The position numbers and the translations under genes were made by a program. Below the pieces are notes generated by a model. That model ran no database searches. It saw nothing but the letters and a program-made list of their open reading frames with translations, and was not told the origin of the DNA. Shown here piece after piece: positions 53,907 to 62,701 of a stretch of 64,000 bases of DNA. Location of the stretch: contig NZ_PPDB01000001.1 in the NCBI RefSeq assembly GCF_002959855.1, positions 186,001-250,000 on the forward strand. Reading direction: 5' to 3'. This DNA is from Veillonella denticariosi JCM 15641 (GTDB lineage Bacteria > Bacillota > Negativicutes > Veillonellales > Veillonellaceae). Numbering within the stretch: the stretch's first letter is position 1; each line of letters starts with the position of its first letter.

Positions 53907-55019
53907 TTATATATATTGCCGAGGTACTCGTTCCGAGAATCCGCAGAAGATTTCGTACGGGATTGTCGATGCGAGGGCCGCAATTTCAAGGGCGGAGATG
54001 CTTTCGTGACCCTGTGAGCCGAGCAAAACCACCTTATCCCCCGGTTTAACGGTAATCGTATTCGGTACGGATACCATGAACTGGTCCATACAGATACGTC
54101 CCACTACAGGGCAACGGGTGCCGTGAATGAGAACGGTGCCTCGGTTTGAAAGACTGCGCGGATAGCCATCCGCATAACCGACGGGGATAGTTGCAATCGT
54201 CATCGGTTCCGGCGTTACATACGTGGAGCCGTAGCCGATACCTTCGCCCGCATCGAGGTGCTGTACGTGTACGACCTCGCTGTGAAAGGAGAGAACCGGT
54301 TTTAGTCCTAAACGATTCGGTACATCAAGGGACGGCATGATGCCGTACTGGATGATACCGGGGCGTGCATCCGTAAATAGACTGTCCTTTACAGACAAGA
54401 GGCCCGCGCTGTTGGCGAGGGAAAAACGATATTCCGCATCAGGACGGAATACACGAATTTCATCGACCATCTTGTGAAATTTTTCCGTCTGACTGTGTGC
54501 ATGTGTCTGATCCGCCGCATCGGCGTTGCTCATATGTGAAAAGAATCCATCAACAGCCAGATTTGGATATTGTTCCACCTCTTTGATGAAATCGACGGCA
54601 TTTTCGGGACGGATACCGATGCGATGCATGCCTGTGTCGACGGCGACAGCGACGTTGATAATCATATCGTGATTGTCCGCCACCTGATTAAGTGCCGCTA
54701 AATCGGTGGATTCGCATACGGCGGGGATGGAATTTGTATCTGCGATGACTTCAAAGGATTGCGGCCTTGTGAGCCCTAATAGATAAATTGGGACCATGAT
54801 ACCCGCATGGCGCAACGGAATGGCCTCTTCCGGAATGGCCACCGCTAAGGACTCGTAGCCTTCTTCGACGGCGATACGGCCCATCATAACGCTGCCGTGG
54901 CCGTAGCCGTTGGCTTTGATGACCGCCGTAGAGGTACTCCACTCCGGTAAGCTGTCTTTAATTTTACGCAAGTTCTCGCGAACGAGACTTGTATTGATGG
55001 TTAAATAGGTAGGTCTCAT
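53907..55019 (-). CDS. alr: Alanine racemase
   Basis: 370 residues; PLP enzyme making D-alanine for peptidoglycan. The PLP lysine lies in VIKANGYGHG near residue 35, and the C-terminal catalytic Tyr in the GEGIGYGSTY context. The ATG at 55019 follows AGGA; a TTG 12 bases upstream is possible. Single-gene unit. Confidence 0.95.
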   Translation of the reverse strand: MRPTYLTINTSLVRENLRKIKDSLPEWSTSTAVIKANGYGHGSVMMGRIAVEEGYESLAVAIPEEAIPLRHAGIMVPIYLLGLTRPQSFEVIADTNSIPAVCESTDLAALNQVADNHDMIINVAVAVDTGMHRIGIRPENAVDFIKEVEQYPNLAVDGFFSHMSNADAADQTHAHSQTEKFHKMVDEIRVFRPDAEYRFSLANSAGLLSVKDSLFTDARPGIIQYGIMPSLDVPNRLGLKPVLSFHSEVVHVQHLDAGEGIGYGSTYVTPEPMTIATIPVGYADGYPRSLSNRGTVLIHGTRCPVVGRICMDQFMVSVPNTITVKPGDKVVLLGSQGHESISALEIAALASTIPYEIFCGFSERVPRQYI

Positions 55020-55177
55020 GGTCTTCCTCAATTCTATGTAACATTACTTTTATTGTATAACTTTTAAGGAATTACACAATACTTTTATGAAAGAAATTTA
55101 TAATTTCTATGTAGTATAATTAATATATATGATATTACAAGTTTTCTATAATTGTATAAGAATTTGAGGAGGCTCTC

Positions 55178-56131
55178 ATGAACGAACGCGTGGTAGTGGT
55201 AAATGCCAGTAAAATGAATTACGATAAGGCATTAGATTTTTCCATATTATCCAATGATGTACAGGTTTATGATAATAGTACAAATGCTGAACTTATTGAA
55301 CGGATTCAAGGTGCTCGTGTCGTTGTTACAAAAGAAATACCAGTAGATGCTGATTTGCTTTCAAAGTTCCCTGACACTGTGAAACTCATTGTAGAAGCGG
55401 GAACAGGCTATAATAATATCGACCTTAACGCGGCGAAAGAAAAGGGCATCACCGTATGTAATATTCCGGCCTATAGCACGGAACGCGTCGCACATACGGT
55501 GATTATGATGATTCTTAATTTTGCATCCACCATGCAGCAGCAGATTGCGATGCTTGCGAAGGGGGACCGCAGCAATTTTACAAAATATCTACAGGTGAGC
55601 CATACAGAAGTTAATGGTAAAACGTTAGGTGTTATCGGTGCCGGTCACATCGGTATGGAAGTGGTAAAAGTGGCGAAAGCTCTAGGTATGAATATTCTTA
55701 TTCATACACGCACACCCAAGGCTGATGGCGACGGTATTCGTTATGTGAGTCTTGATGAATTACTGGCTAATAGTGATTATATTACATTACACTGCCCATT
55801 GAATGACCAGACTAAATATCTTATTAATAAAGAAACAATCTCTAAGATGAAGCCTAATGCGGTCATTGTGAATACTGGTCGAGGTCCCCTTATAAATGAA
55901 GCGGACCTCTGTGAAGCATTAGCGGCTAAACGCATTGGCGGTGCCGGCCTTGATGTGCAGGAGGTGGAGCCGCCTGCAGAGGATAGTCCGTTATATACGT
56001 TAGATAATGTGATTATTACGCCACATATGGGCTGGAAGGGCCTTGAAACTCGTCAGCGTCTCGTGGGTATCATCCGAGATAATGTACAGGCTTTCTTCAA
56101 AGGCGAACCGATTAATGTAGTATCTAAATAA
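55178..56131 (+). CDS. D-2-hydroxyacid dehydrogenase family protein
   Basis: 317 residues. NAD-binding motif GVIGAGHIGMEV (near 145), catalytic Arg in NTGRGPL, Glu in DVQEVEPP and His in ITPHMGW. Resembles glycerate dehydrogenase / hydroxypyruvate reductase or D-lactate dehydrogenase-like enzymes; the exact substrate is not readable. Good GAGG site before the ATG. Confidence 0.9.
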   Translation: MNERVVVVNASKMNYDKALDFSILSNDVQVYDNSTNAELIERIQGARVVVTKEIPVDADLLSKFPDTVKLIVEAGTGYNNIDLNAAKEKGITVCNIPAYSTERVAHTVIMMILNFASTMQQQIAMLAKGDRSNFTKYLQVSHTEVNGKTLGVIGAGHIGMEVVKVAKALGMNILIHTRTPKADGDGIRYVSLDELLANSDYITLHCPLNDQTKYLINKETISKMKPNAVIVNTGRGPLINEADLCEALAAKRIGGAGLDVQEVEPPAEDSPLYTLDNVIITPHMGWKGLETRQRLVGIIRDNVQAFFKGEPINVVSK

Positions 56132-56139
56132 ACGCAATA

Positions 56140-56172
56140 AGAGCCGTCCCCGGTTGTATGGGGGCGGCTCTA
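56140..56172 (+). terminator. Terminator after the dehydrogenase gene
   Basis: AGAGCCGTCCCC / GGGGCGGCTCT with a 9-nt loop; short T-poor tail. Confidence 0.8.
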
Positions 56173-56256
56173 TTGATTAGGTAGGGCAATATCATAGATC
56201 AAGTCCTAGTATATATGTGTATATATATCAAGGGAGGTAGTTATCCTCAAACTTGA

Positions 56257-57033
56257 TTATGATTGTTGTTGTGTTTTGATGGGATTCCACCAATGGCGAC
56301 GATAGGCCTTGATGCCTTCCAATACTGTTTTTGATGCCTGTGCAGCCATATCCTTTGTTGCGGCGGGTATGCCTTCAAGACGATAGTCAATACCTAGTTC
56401 CTTGTATTTGGCAACTCCCATAACGTGGTAGGGGAGACAGTCAACAGCTTGTAAATTCTTCAGGGACCCTAGATAAAATCCTAGCCGATAGTGTCGATCG
56501 GCATTATCCGTAATGGTCGGAACCACTACGTGGCGAACCCAAATCGGAACTTCCACGTCAGCCGTCAATCTGGCAAACCCGAGTATGGGCTCCAACGGTT
56601 TACCCGTTAACCATAGATGCTTGGCTGGATCGATTTCTTTCAGATCTAGGATGACGAGACTGGTGACACTGAGCAATTTACGGTAGGCCACCTCCTGGTG
56701 GGGATCAAAACAGATTCCACTTGTATCTAAACAGGTATGGACGTCTCTTTCACGGAAATATGTGAAAAGCTCGATAACAAAATCAATTTGCATGAGAGCT
56801 TCCCCACCGGTGACGGTGATACCCCCATTAGTATAAAATTGGCGGTTACGTTCGAACTGATCCCATAATTCCTGAACGGTCATGAATTTAGCGTCCGCGC
56901 TGTCCTCATTCCATGTGTCAGGATTATGACAATAAGCACAGCGCATGGGACATCCTTGCAGGAAAACCACCATGCGCATGCCCGGACCGTCAACCGTACC
57001 CATCGTTTCAACCGAATGAATACGTCCTGTCAT
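56257..57033 (-). CDS. pflA: Pyruvate formate-lyase activating enzyme
   Basis: 258 residues; radical SAM enzyme that installs the glycyl radical on PFL. The CPMRCAYC cluster motif (CxxxCxxC, near residue 29) and the GGITVTGGEAL block near 70 are clear. It is the third gene of the leftward unit barrel-radical domain-activase, 12 bp after the radical-domain gene. Confidence 0.95.
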   Translation of the reverse strand: MTGRIHSVETMGTVDGPGMRMVVFLQGCPMRCAYCHNPDTWNEDSADAKFMTVQELWDQFERNRQFYTNGGITVTGGEALMQIDFVIELFTYFRERDVHTCLDTSGICFDPHQEVAYRKLLSVTSLVILDLKEIDPAKHLWLTGKPLEPILGFARLTADVEVPIWVRHVVVPTITDNADRHYRLGFYLGSLKNLQAVDCLPYHVMGVAKYKELGIDYRLEGIPAATKDMAAQASKTVLEGIKAYRRHWWNPIKTQQQS

Positions 57034-57045
57034 AGAAAACCTCGA

Positions 57046-57282
57046 TTAAATACGTTGGTGGAAGGTACGGGAAATAACTTCGTCCTGTTGTTGTTTTGTC
57101 AATTTGTTAAAGTGCACCGCATAACCGGATACACGGATCGTCAATTGAGGATACAACTCAGGATGTTTTTGGGCGTCTAACAATGTTTCGCGAGTAAACA
57201 CGTTGACGTTCAAATGATGGCCGCCCTTTTGGGAATAACCATCCAATAACTCTACCAAGTTATCAACTTGTTGGTTGCTCAT
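57046..57282 (-). CDS. Stand-alone glycyl-radical domain of pyruvate formate-lyase
   Basis: 78 residues matching the last 75 or so residues of [24 protein letters not shown], then [12 protein letters not shown] with the radical-bearing Gly. It has its own AAGGAGGT site and ATG, 75 bp after the large gene's stop. The sequence begins exactly where the neighbouring PFL protein stops matching full-length PFL. It resembles the GrcA/YfiD spare-part protein but is shorter than E. coli GrcA (127 residues) and lies in the pfl unit. Confidence 0.9.
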   Translation of the reverse strand: MSNQQVDNLVELLDGYSQKGGHHLNVNVFTRETLLDAQKHPELYPQLTIRVSGYAVHFNKLTKQQQDEVISRTFHQRI

Positions 57283-57357
57283 GGGTATAACCTCCTTTCA
57301 ACCAAGACTAACACTCGTATCGATGCCGGTGAAAGCAGTTCGATACCGTGGAAGATA

Positions 57358-59475
57358 TTATTTATCTTCCTCTATAGTAACATTTGGCTCACTGCATGCG
57401 AAATTTGTATTGGCGTTAGGCAGTTGAGAAGGGTCTAACTCAATATCGAAATCGCTCAGGGAAACAAATGTTTCACCAGATTTACCTAATGCGTCCGGAA
57501 TGATGGAGAAAGTATTGGAGATACCGTCAGAGCAATCACGCCATGGCATTTTAGCTACGGATGCCAACGAGGATACGGCGCCGTGAGAGTCACGACCGTG
57601 CATAGGGTTAGCACCCGGAGCGAAAGCTTCACCTGCTTTACGACCGTCCGGAGTCGAACCTGTTGCGGTACCGTATACGACGTTGGAGGTAATTGTTAAC
57701 AAGCTCATAGTAGGAACGGATTGACGATAGGTAGGATGTTTGCGGATCTTGTTCATGAATGTGGAAACAACCATAGCCGCTAAACTATCTACACGGTCAT
57801 CATCGTTACCGTATTTAGGGAAGTCGCCTTCCGTTTCAAAATCGACGGCGATGCCGTTTTCATCTCGAATAGGTTTTACTTTAGCATATTTAATAGCGGA
57901 CAGGGAATCGGCCACGACTGAAAGTCCGGCAATACCGGTAGCGAACCAACGTGTTACCTTGCGGTCATGTAACGCCATTTCCAATTTTTCATAGGCGTAT
58001 TTATCATGCATATAATGGATGATGTTCAAAGCGTTTACATATACGCCAGCAAGCCATTCCATCATGTCGTCGAATTTTTCCCACACTTCGTCAAAGTCGA
58101 GGTATTCCGATGTGATAGGGCGATATTTAGGCCCAATCTGCTTTTTAAGCTTTTCGTCTACGCCGCCGTTGATAGCGTACAGTAAGCATTTTGCAAGGTT
58201 GGAACGAGCTCCGAAGAACTGCATCTCCTTACCGATGCGCATTGGAGATACGCAACATGCGATGGCGTAGTCATCGCCGGAGTTAGGACGCATCAATTCG
58301 TCATTTTCATATTGAATAGAAGATGTGGCGATGGACAACTTCGCGCAGAAACGGCGGAAGCCGATCGGCATGCGAGGGGACCACAGTACGGTGAGATTCG
58401 GTTCCGGTGCAGGTCCCAGGTTTTGCAATGTATGTAAGTAACGGAAGGACATCTTGGAAACCAACGTACGACCGTCGGTACCCATACCGCCGATGGATTC
58501 AGTAGTCCATACAGGATCACCGGTAAACAAGTTATTGTATTCATGGATACGTGCGAAACGTACCATGCGCAATTTCATGATGAAATGGTCTACGAATTCC
58601 TGGATTTGTTCCTCTGTATATGTGCCGTTGCGAAGGTCGCGTTCCGCATAGATATCGAGGAATGTGGAGTTACGTCCGATGGACATAGCCGCACCGTTTT
58701 GTTCCTTAACGGCACCGAGGTAGCCGAAGTAAATCCATTGCATCGCTTCGCGTACATCCTTCGCCGGTTCGGAAATGTCGTAGCCGTAGGAGGCCGCCAT
58801 CTCTTTTAATTCTTTCAGAGAACGGATCTGATCCTTGATTTCTTCGCGATCGCGGATGACATCCTCCAGCATATCACCCATGGTGATAGCAAATTCTTGA
58901 TTTTTTTCTTCGATGAGGTAATCTACGCCGTAAAGAGCGATACGGCGATAGTCGCCGATGATACGCCCACGGCTATACGCATCAGGTAGGCCTGTTACGA
59001 TATGTGCCGTACGAGCTGCACGCATTTCCGGTGTATATACGTCGAATACACCGTCATTGTGAGTCTTGCGATGTGTTTTGAAGAAGGCTTCCGTTTGCGG
59101 ATCCATTTTAAAACCGTATTCTTCGATGGCGGATTTTGCCGTACGCAAACCACCATATGGGAACATAGCGCGTTTTAAAGGTTTGTCCGTTTGTAAACCG
59201 ACGATGGTTTCAAGATCCTTGTCGATATATCCTGGCGCGTGCGCAGTGATGTGGGTTGCCACGGAAGTGTCGGCATCAAGCATGCCGCCTTTTTCGCGTT
59301 CTTCTTCGTAAAGCTTCAGTACCTGGTTCCACAATTTTGTGGTTCGTTCTGTAGGACCGGCAAGAAAGGAGTCGTCCCCTTCATAGGGGATATAATTTCT
59401 CTGAATAAAGTCACGTACGTCAATGGCTTTATCCCACACACCTGTGTTAAAATCTTTCCATGCAGTATGTTGCAT
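57358..59475 (-). CDS. Pyruvate formate-lyase catalytic subunit without glycyl-radical domain
   Basis: 705 residues from the ATG at 59475 (GGAGGTG site); a longer frame upstream has none. It contains the PFL barrel with the catalytic Cys pair (IACCVSPM) and [26 protein letters not shown]. It matches PFL up to [12 protein letters not shown]; then about 35 unrelated, acidic residues follow, ending in EEDK. There is no RVSGYA motif. Converts pyruvate and CoA to acetyl-CoA and formate only if the radical comes from the separate small protein. Confidence 0.92.
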   Translation of the reverse strand: MQHTAWKDFNTGVWDKAIDVRDFIQRNYIPYEGDDSFLAGPTERTTKLWNQVLKLYEEEREKGGMLDADTSVATHITAHAPGYIDKDLETIVGLQTDKPLKRAMFPYGGLRTAKSAIEEYGFKMDPQTEAFFKTHRKTHNDGVFDVYTPEMRAARTAHIVTGLPDAYSRGRIIGDYRRIALYGVDYLIEEKNQEFAITMGDMLEDVIRDREEIKDQIRSLKELKEMAASYGYDISEPAKDVREAMQWIYFGYLGAVKEQNGAAMSIGRNSTFLDIYAERDLRNGTYTEEQIQEFVDHFIMKLRMVRFARIHEYNNLFTGDPVWTTESIGGMGTDGRTLVSKMSFRYLHTLQNLGPAPEPNLTVLWSPRMPIGFRRFCAKLSIATSSIQYENDELMRPNSGDDYAIACCVSPMRIGKEMQFFGARSNLAKCLLYAINGGVDEKLKKQIGPKYRPITSEYLDFDEVWEKFDDMMEWLAGVYVNALNIIHYMHDKYAYEKLEMALHDRKVTRWFATGIAGLSVVADSLSAIKYAKVKPIRDENGIAVDFETEGDFPKYGNDDDRVDSLAAMVVSTFMNKIRKHPTYRQSVPTMSLLTITSNVVYGTATGSTPDGRKAGEAFAPGANPMHGRDSHGAVSSLASVAKMPWRDCSDGISNTFSIIPDALGKSGETFVSLSDFDIELDPSQLPNANTNFACSEPNVTIEEDK

Positions 59476-59995
59476 CTTGCACCTCCATAAATGGATATAA
59501 GTATAGATTTCTATGCCTATAGTGTACAATGTTTGTAACAATTCCACAATGAATAGATGATATAGATTTTCAATACATACTATGCAATTTTGTGAAGTAT
59601 CTTATAAAGTTTCATAATCTGAAGTGTTTAATTTTGCTTATATATAGCTGTTCGTATGAGATTTTGCTTTGTGCGATCTCATTTAATGTATATATGATAA
59701 TATGAAATTGCGTATCAATATTATTAAGAGGGTTGATAATTTGATTATAGAGGCTGAATAAGGATTTTTTAATAGTATGGTCGGATAGTTTTTATTTGTG
59801 TACTATTCAGGCGGCACTTTATATCTTGTACAGAATCAGCCTGTAAGTCTTTATAAATGCACGCATATTGGAATGCTACGGAACGTTGCCAGCCAGGAAA
59901 ACAAGCGTTTCTTTTCTTCACTGACATCATATACTATACTCTGAGCAGCTCTTGTTGAAGAGTAACTGATATTGCCTAAAATAGGAGGTCACATT
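59476..59995. other. Large divergent intergenic region between pfl and the XRE gene
   Basis: 520 bp, AT-rich, no ORF. The pfl promoter lies at the left end (see next). ATGAGAT...ATCTCAT near 59656-59682 is a perfect 7-bp inverted repeat 13 nt apart. The right end holds the promoter and AGGAGG site of the XRE gene. Confidence 0.5.
59521..59549 (-). promoter_or_regulatory. pfl promoter with possible Rex-like dyad
   Basis: On the minus strand TTGTGG and TACACT are 17 bp apart, 46 bp from the ATG. The -35 region reads TTGTGGAATTGTTACAA, an imperfect dyad that resembles a Rex (NADH-sensing) site but is one base shorter than the 18-bp consensus. Confidence 0.45.
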
Positions 59996-60868
59996 ATGGA
60001 TTTTAATGAAAAATTACGGGAGTATAGAAAACAATCTGGATTATCTCAGGGGAAATTAGCAGAAACACTTAATGTGTCGAGACAGGCCATAACAAAGTGG
60101 GAATCGGGCAATGGAATGCCGGATATTTCAAATTTAAAGGCCCTTTCAGCTGTATTCAATGTCTCTGTGGATGAATTGCTTTCAGAAGAAGCGGTTAAAC
60201 CTCGATATCCTTATGAAAGCATCGTAGAATATGATATCGATGAGATAAAGCATTTCGATATTAAACTGGGATCTGTTAATCACGTAAAAATGAGAGCTGG
60301 AGAGGGTGAGAAGATAAAGGTTCAACTGGTCAGTGATACTATTGAAGATTTGACGGAACTGGTGAAAGTAAAAATCGATGATATCAAAAGGCGTATCGAT
60401 GTGGATGTAAATCGTTCCAAATCCTTATCTGAGGAGATTGTAAAAGAACATCTGTCGATTTTTATAAATTTGCCTGAAAAATATATGGGAGATACGGAGC
60501 TGGCGACCCATTGTGAAAAACTGGAGCTGTTTGATATTATTAGTGAAAAGTTTGAGCTGGACGGAGCGGCTAAAGAAATTTATATTGCCGGCGGTAACAG
60601 TCATATAGAGCTGGATAATAACTCTCCAATGGAAATATATGTATCGGATTATACGGGGCGAATTGATGTGAATCAGATATCGGCGAAATCTCGTCTGTAT
60701 GTCCCTCATGATTATGCTTTCAAAGCGGTGAAAAAAGGTATTCGCACTAAATTGCTCTTTGAAGAACGTGCAAATCTTGTAGACGCTTTTTCCGTGTCTG
60801 AATCAGAAAATCAAATTGAAATTAATGGAATCAATAGTGAACTTACGATAGTCAAGTTAAGTGAATAG
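59996..60868 (+). CDS. XRE-family regulator with a C-terminal beta-repeat domain
   Basis: 290 residues. HTH at residues 5-60 (LSQGKLAETLNVSRQAITKWESGNGMPD), then a long beta-rich domain similar to the DUF4097/adhesin-like repeat fold (IDVDVNRS, IYIAGGNSHIELDNN, EINGINSELTIV). ATG 59996 follows AGGAGG. It stands beside an ABC exporter operon but convergent to it. Probable sensor-type regulator with an unknown signal. Confidence 0.75.
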   Translation: MDFNEKLREYRKQSGLSQGKLAETLNVSRQAITKWESGNGMPDISNLKALSAVFNVSVDELLSEEAVKPRYPYESIVEYDIDEIKHFDIKLGSVNHVKMRAGEGEKIKVQLVSDTIEDLTELVKVKIDDIKRRIDVDVNRSKSLSEEIVKEHLSIFINLPEKYMGDTELATHCEKLELFDIISEKFELDGAAKEIYIAGGNSHIELDNNSPMEIYVSDYTGRIDVNQISAKSRLYVPHDYAFKAVKKGIRTKLLFEERANLVDAFSVSESENQIEINGINSELTIVKLSE

Positions 60869-60877
60869 TTGCGTTAA

Positions 60878-62701
60878 TCACATGGACATTCCTGCAGCAT
60901 AGTTTTCATAAAGTTTTTTATAGTATCCGTTAAGCGCCATGAGTTCATCATGTGTGCCTTGTTCTACAATGGTGCCGTTCTCTACGACTAGTAGAGAATC
61001 GGCATTTTTTATTGTGGATAAGCGATGGGCGATAACGATACTGGTTCGACCTTTGAGGAGGGTGTTCATCGCTTTTTGAACCTCTATCTCGGTACGGGTA
61101 TCTACGTTAGCCGTTGCCTCATCAAGGATGAGTATACCGGGGTCTGCCAAGAAGGCACGGGCGATTGTAATCAACTGGCGTTGGCCTTGAGATAGATCAT
61201 CGCCACCTCGGTTGAGCACCGTATCATATCCGTTTGGCAAGGTACGGATAAAGTGATCCGCCATGGCAAGTTTTGCTACATATTCGATTTCTTCTCGCGT
61301 AGCATTTGGCTTGCCGTAACCAATATTATCGGCGATAGTGCCTGTGAATATCCAGGCATCTTGTAATACCATGCCCACCGTATTATGTAAGCTTTCACGA
61401 GATACATCGCGAATATCCACGCCATCGATGGTGATGCGGCCATTCATAATGTCGTAGAAGCGCATGATAAGGTTAACCAAGGTGGATTTACCGGCCCCGG
61501 TTGGCCCTACGATAGCCACCATGGAACCGCCAGGGATGTGGATGTTAATATCCTTCATAAACACATTGGACGGTGAATAGCCGAAATCGACATGTTCAAA
61601 ATCGATTGTGCCTGTATGAGTCTGATTACCCGGTTTTGGAGACATCATAGGTGAGTTGCTGGTAACCGTTTCTGTATCAGTTCTGGAGACGTTATCGAAT
61701 AATGTCAGTTCTCCATCGTCAATCTCAGACGGTGTATCAATGACTTCGTAAATACGGCCTAAGGCCGCAGCGGTTTCTTGAAATTTCGTCATAATATAGG
61801 AACTACGGGACAGAGGATCGGATACCTGGCCTACATAAAGGAAGAATGCCTGAATGTCACCGATTGAAATAGAACCGCGTAACACCATGAGTCCACCTTG
61901 AATGGCGACGAGGCAATAGGTGAATTGATTTAGAAATTTTACGAGCGGTTCTACAAGCTGACTGGTAAAGGCAGCGTTTCGCATACTTTTGAATAGGTTG
62001 TTGTTCAATTCATTTATCTGACCCGTTGTAGTCTCTTCTAGACCAAAGGTCTGAATAATCGGTTTGCCTATAACAATTTCTTCAATGCCGCTGTTGAAAG
62101 CTCCCAATGCATTCTGATTTCTAAGATAGATGCGGCGGGCTCGTTTAGATAGCCACGTTAAACATACGATACCGATACATATAATGACGATGATGGATGC
62201 TCCTAAAATAGGGCTGATCCAGAGCATCATAGCCGTGGCGCCGATGATACCGATAATGGCGGATATGAGGCCCGGCACACCTTCACCTATTGTTTCCGCA
62301 ACGGTATCTAAATCAGATGTGAGGCGGCTTAATAGGTCTCCTCGTCGGTGATCGTGAAAGTATTCAATTGGCAATGAATATAAATGAGTACTCATACGTG
62401 TACGTAATGCTAATACTGTTTTGGAACCGATGGAGGCCATCATATATTCGCCGCAGTATGTAAATAATGCATGACCGCTGTAGATGGCGATGAGCCGGAG
62501 AATGATGGTATCTATCGAAGATATAATTGTATTAATATCTTGATCCGTTTTCAAACCGCTGACGATAGCATCTACAATTTTACCGAGTAAAACCGGAGCG
62601 GAGACTTCAAACATGGCTGCAGCGATAAGCGCTAAGACGAGTAGAGATAGCCAGCCCCATTGGCTCTTAGAATCGATCAGGAAGCGACGCAATGGATTCA
62701 T
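60878..62701 (-). CDS. ABC exporter half-transporter (canonical NBD)
   Basis: 607 residues: six-helix TMD (1-310) and NBD with Walker A GPTGAGKST, signature LSQGQRQLITIARAF and Walker B ILILDEATANVD with catalytic Glu. It overlaps the next gene (ATGA), so the two should form a heterodimeric exporter of the TM287/288 or LmrCD type. Substrate unknown (lipid or drug likely). Confidence 0.92.
   Translation of the reverse strand: MNPLRRFLIDSKSQWGWLSLLVLALIAAAMFEVSAPVLLGKIVDAIVSGLKTDQDINTIISSIDTIILRLIAIYSGHALFTYCGEYMMASIGSKTVLALRTRMSTHLYSLPIEYFHDHRRGDLLSRLTSDLDTVAETIGEGVPGLISAIIGIIGATAMMLWISPILGASIIVIICIGIVCLTWLSKRARRIYLRNQNALGAFNSGIEEIVIGKPIIQTFGLEETTTGQINELNNNLFKSMRNAAFTSQLVEPLVKFLNQFTYCLVAIQGGLMVLRGSISIGDIQAFFLYVGQVSDPLSRSSYIMTKFQETAAALGRIYEVIDTPSEIDDGELTLFDNVSRTDTETVTSNSPMMSPKPGNQTHTGTIDFEHVDFGYSPSNVFMKDINIHIPGGSMVAIVGPTGAGKSTLVNLIMRFYDIMNGRITIDGVDIRDVSRESLHNTVGMVLQDAWIFTGTIADNIGYGKPNATREEIEYVAKLAMADHFIRTLPNGYDTVLNRGGDDLSQGQRQLITIARAFLADPGILILDEATANVDTRTEIEVQKAMNTLLKGRTSIVIAHRLSTIKNADSLLVVENGTIVEQGTHDELMALNGYYKKLYENYAAGMSM

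Noticed and set aside
57046-57282. Small gene as classic GrcA/YfiD
   Set aside because: It is shorter than E. coli GrcA (78 versus 127 residues), lies within the pfl unit, and the main PFL lacks its own radical domain, so it is probably a required subunit rather than a spare part.
57282-57358. PFL split as a simple frameshift
   Set aside because: The small gene has its own ribosome site and start, and the large gene ends in a unique tail; no single indel fuses them cleanly.
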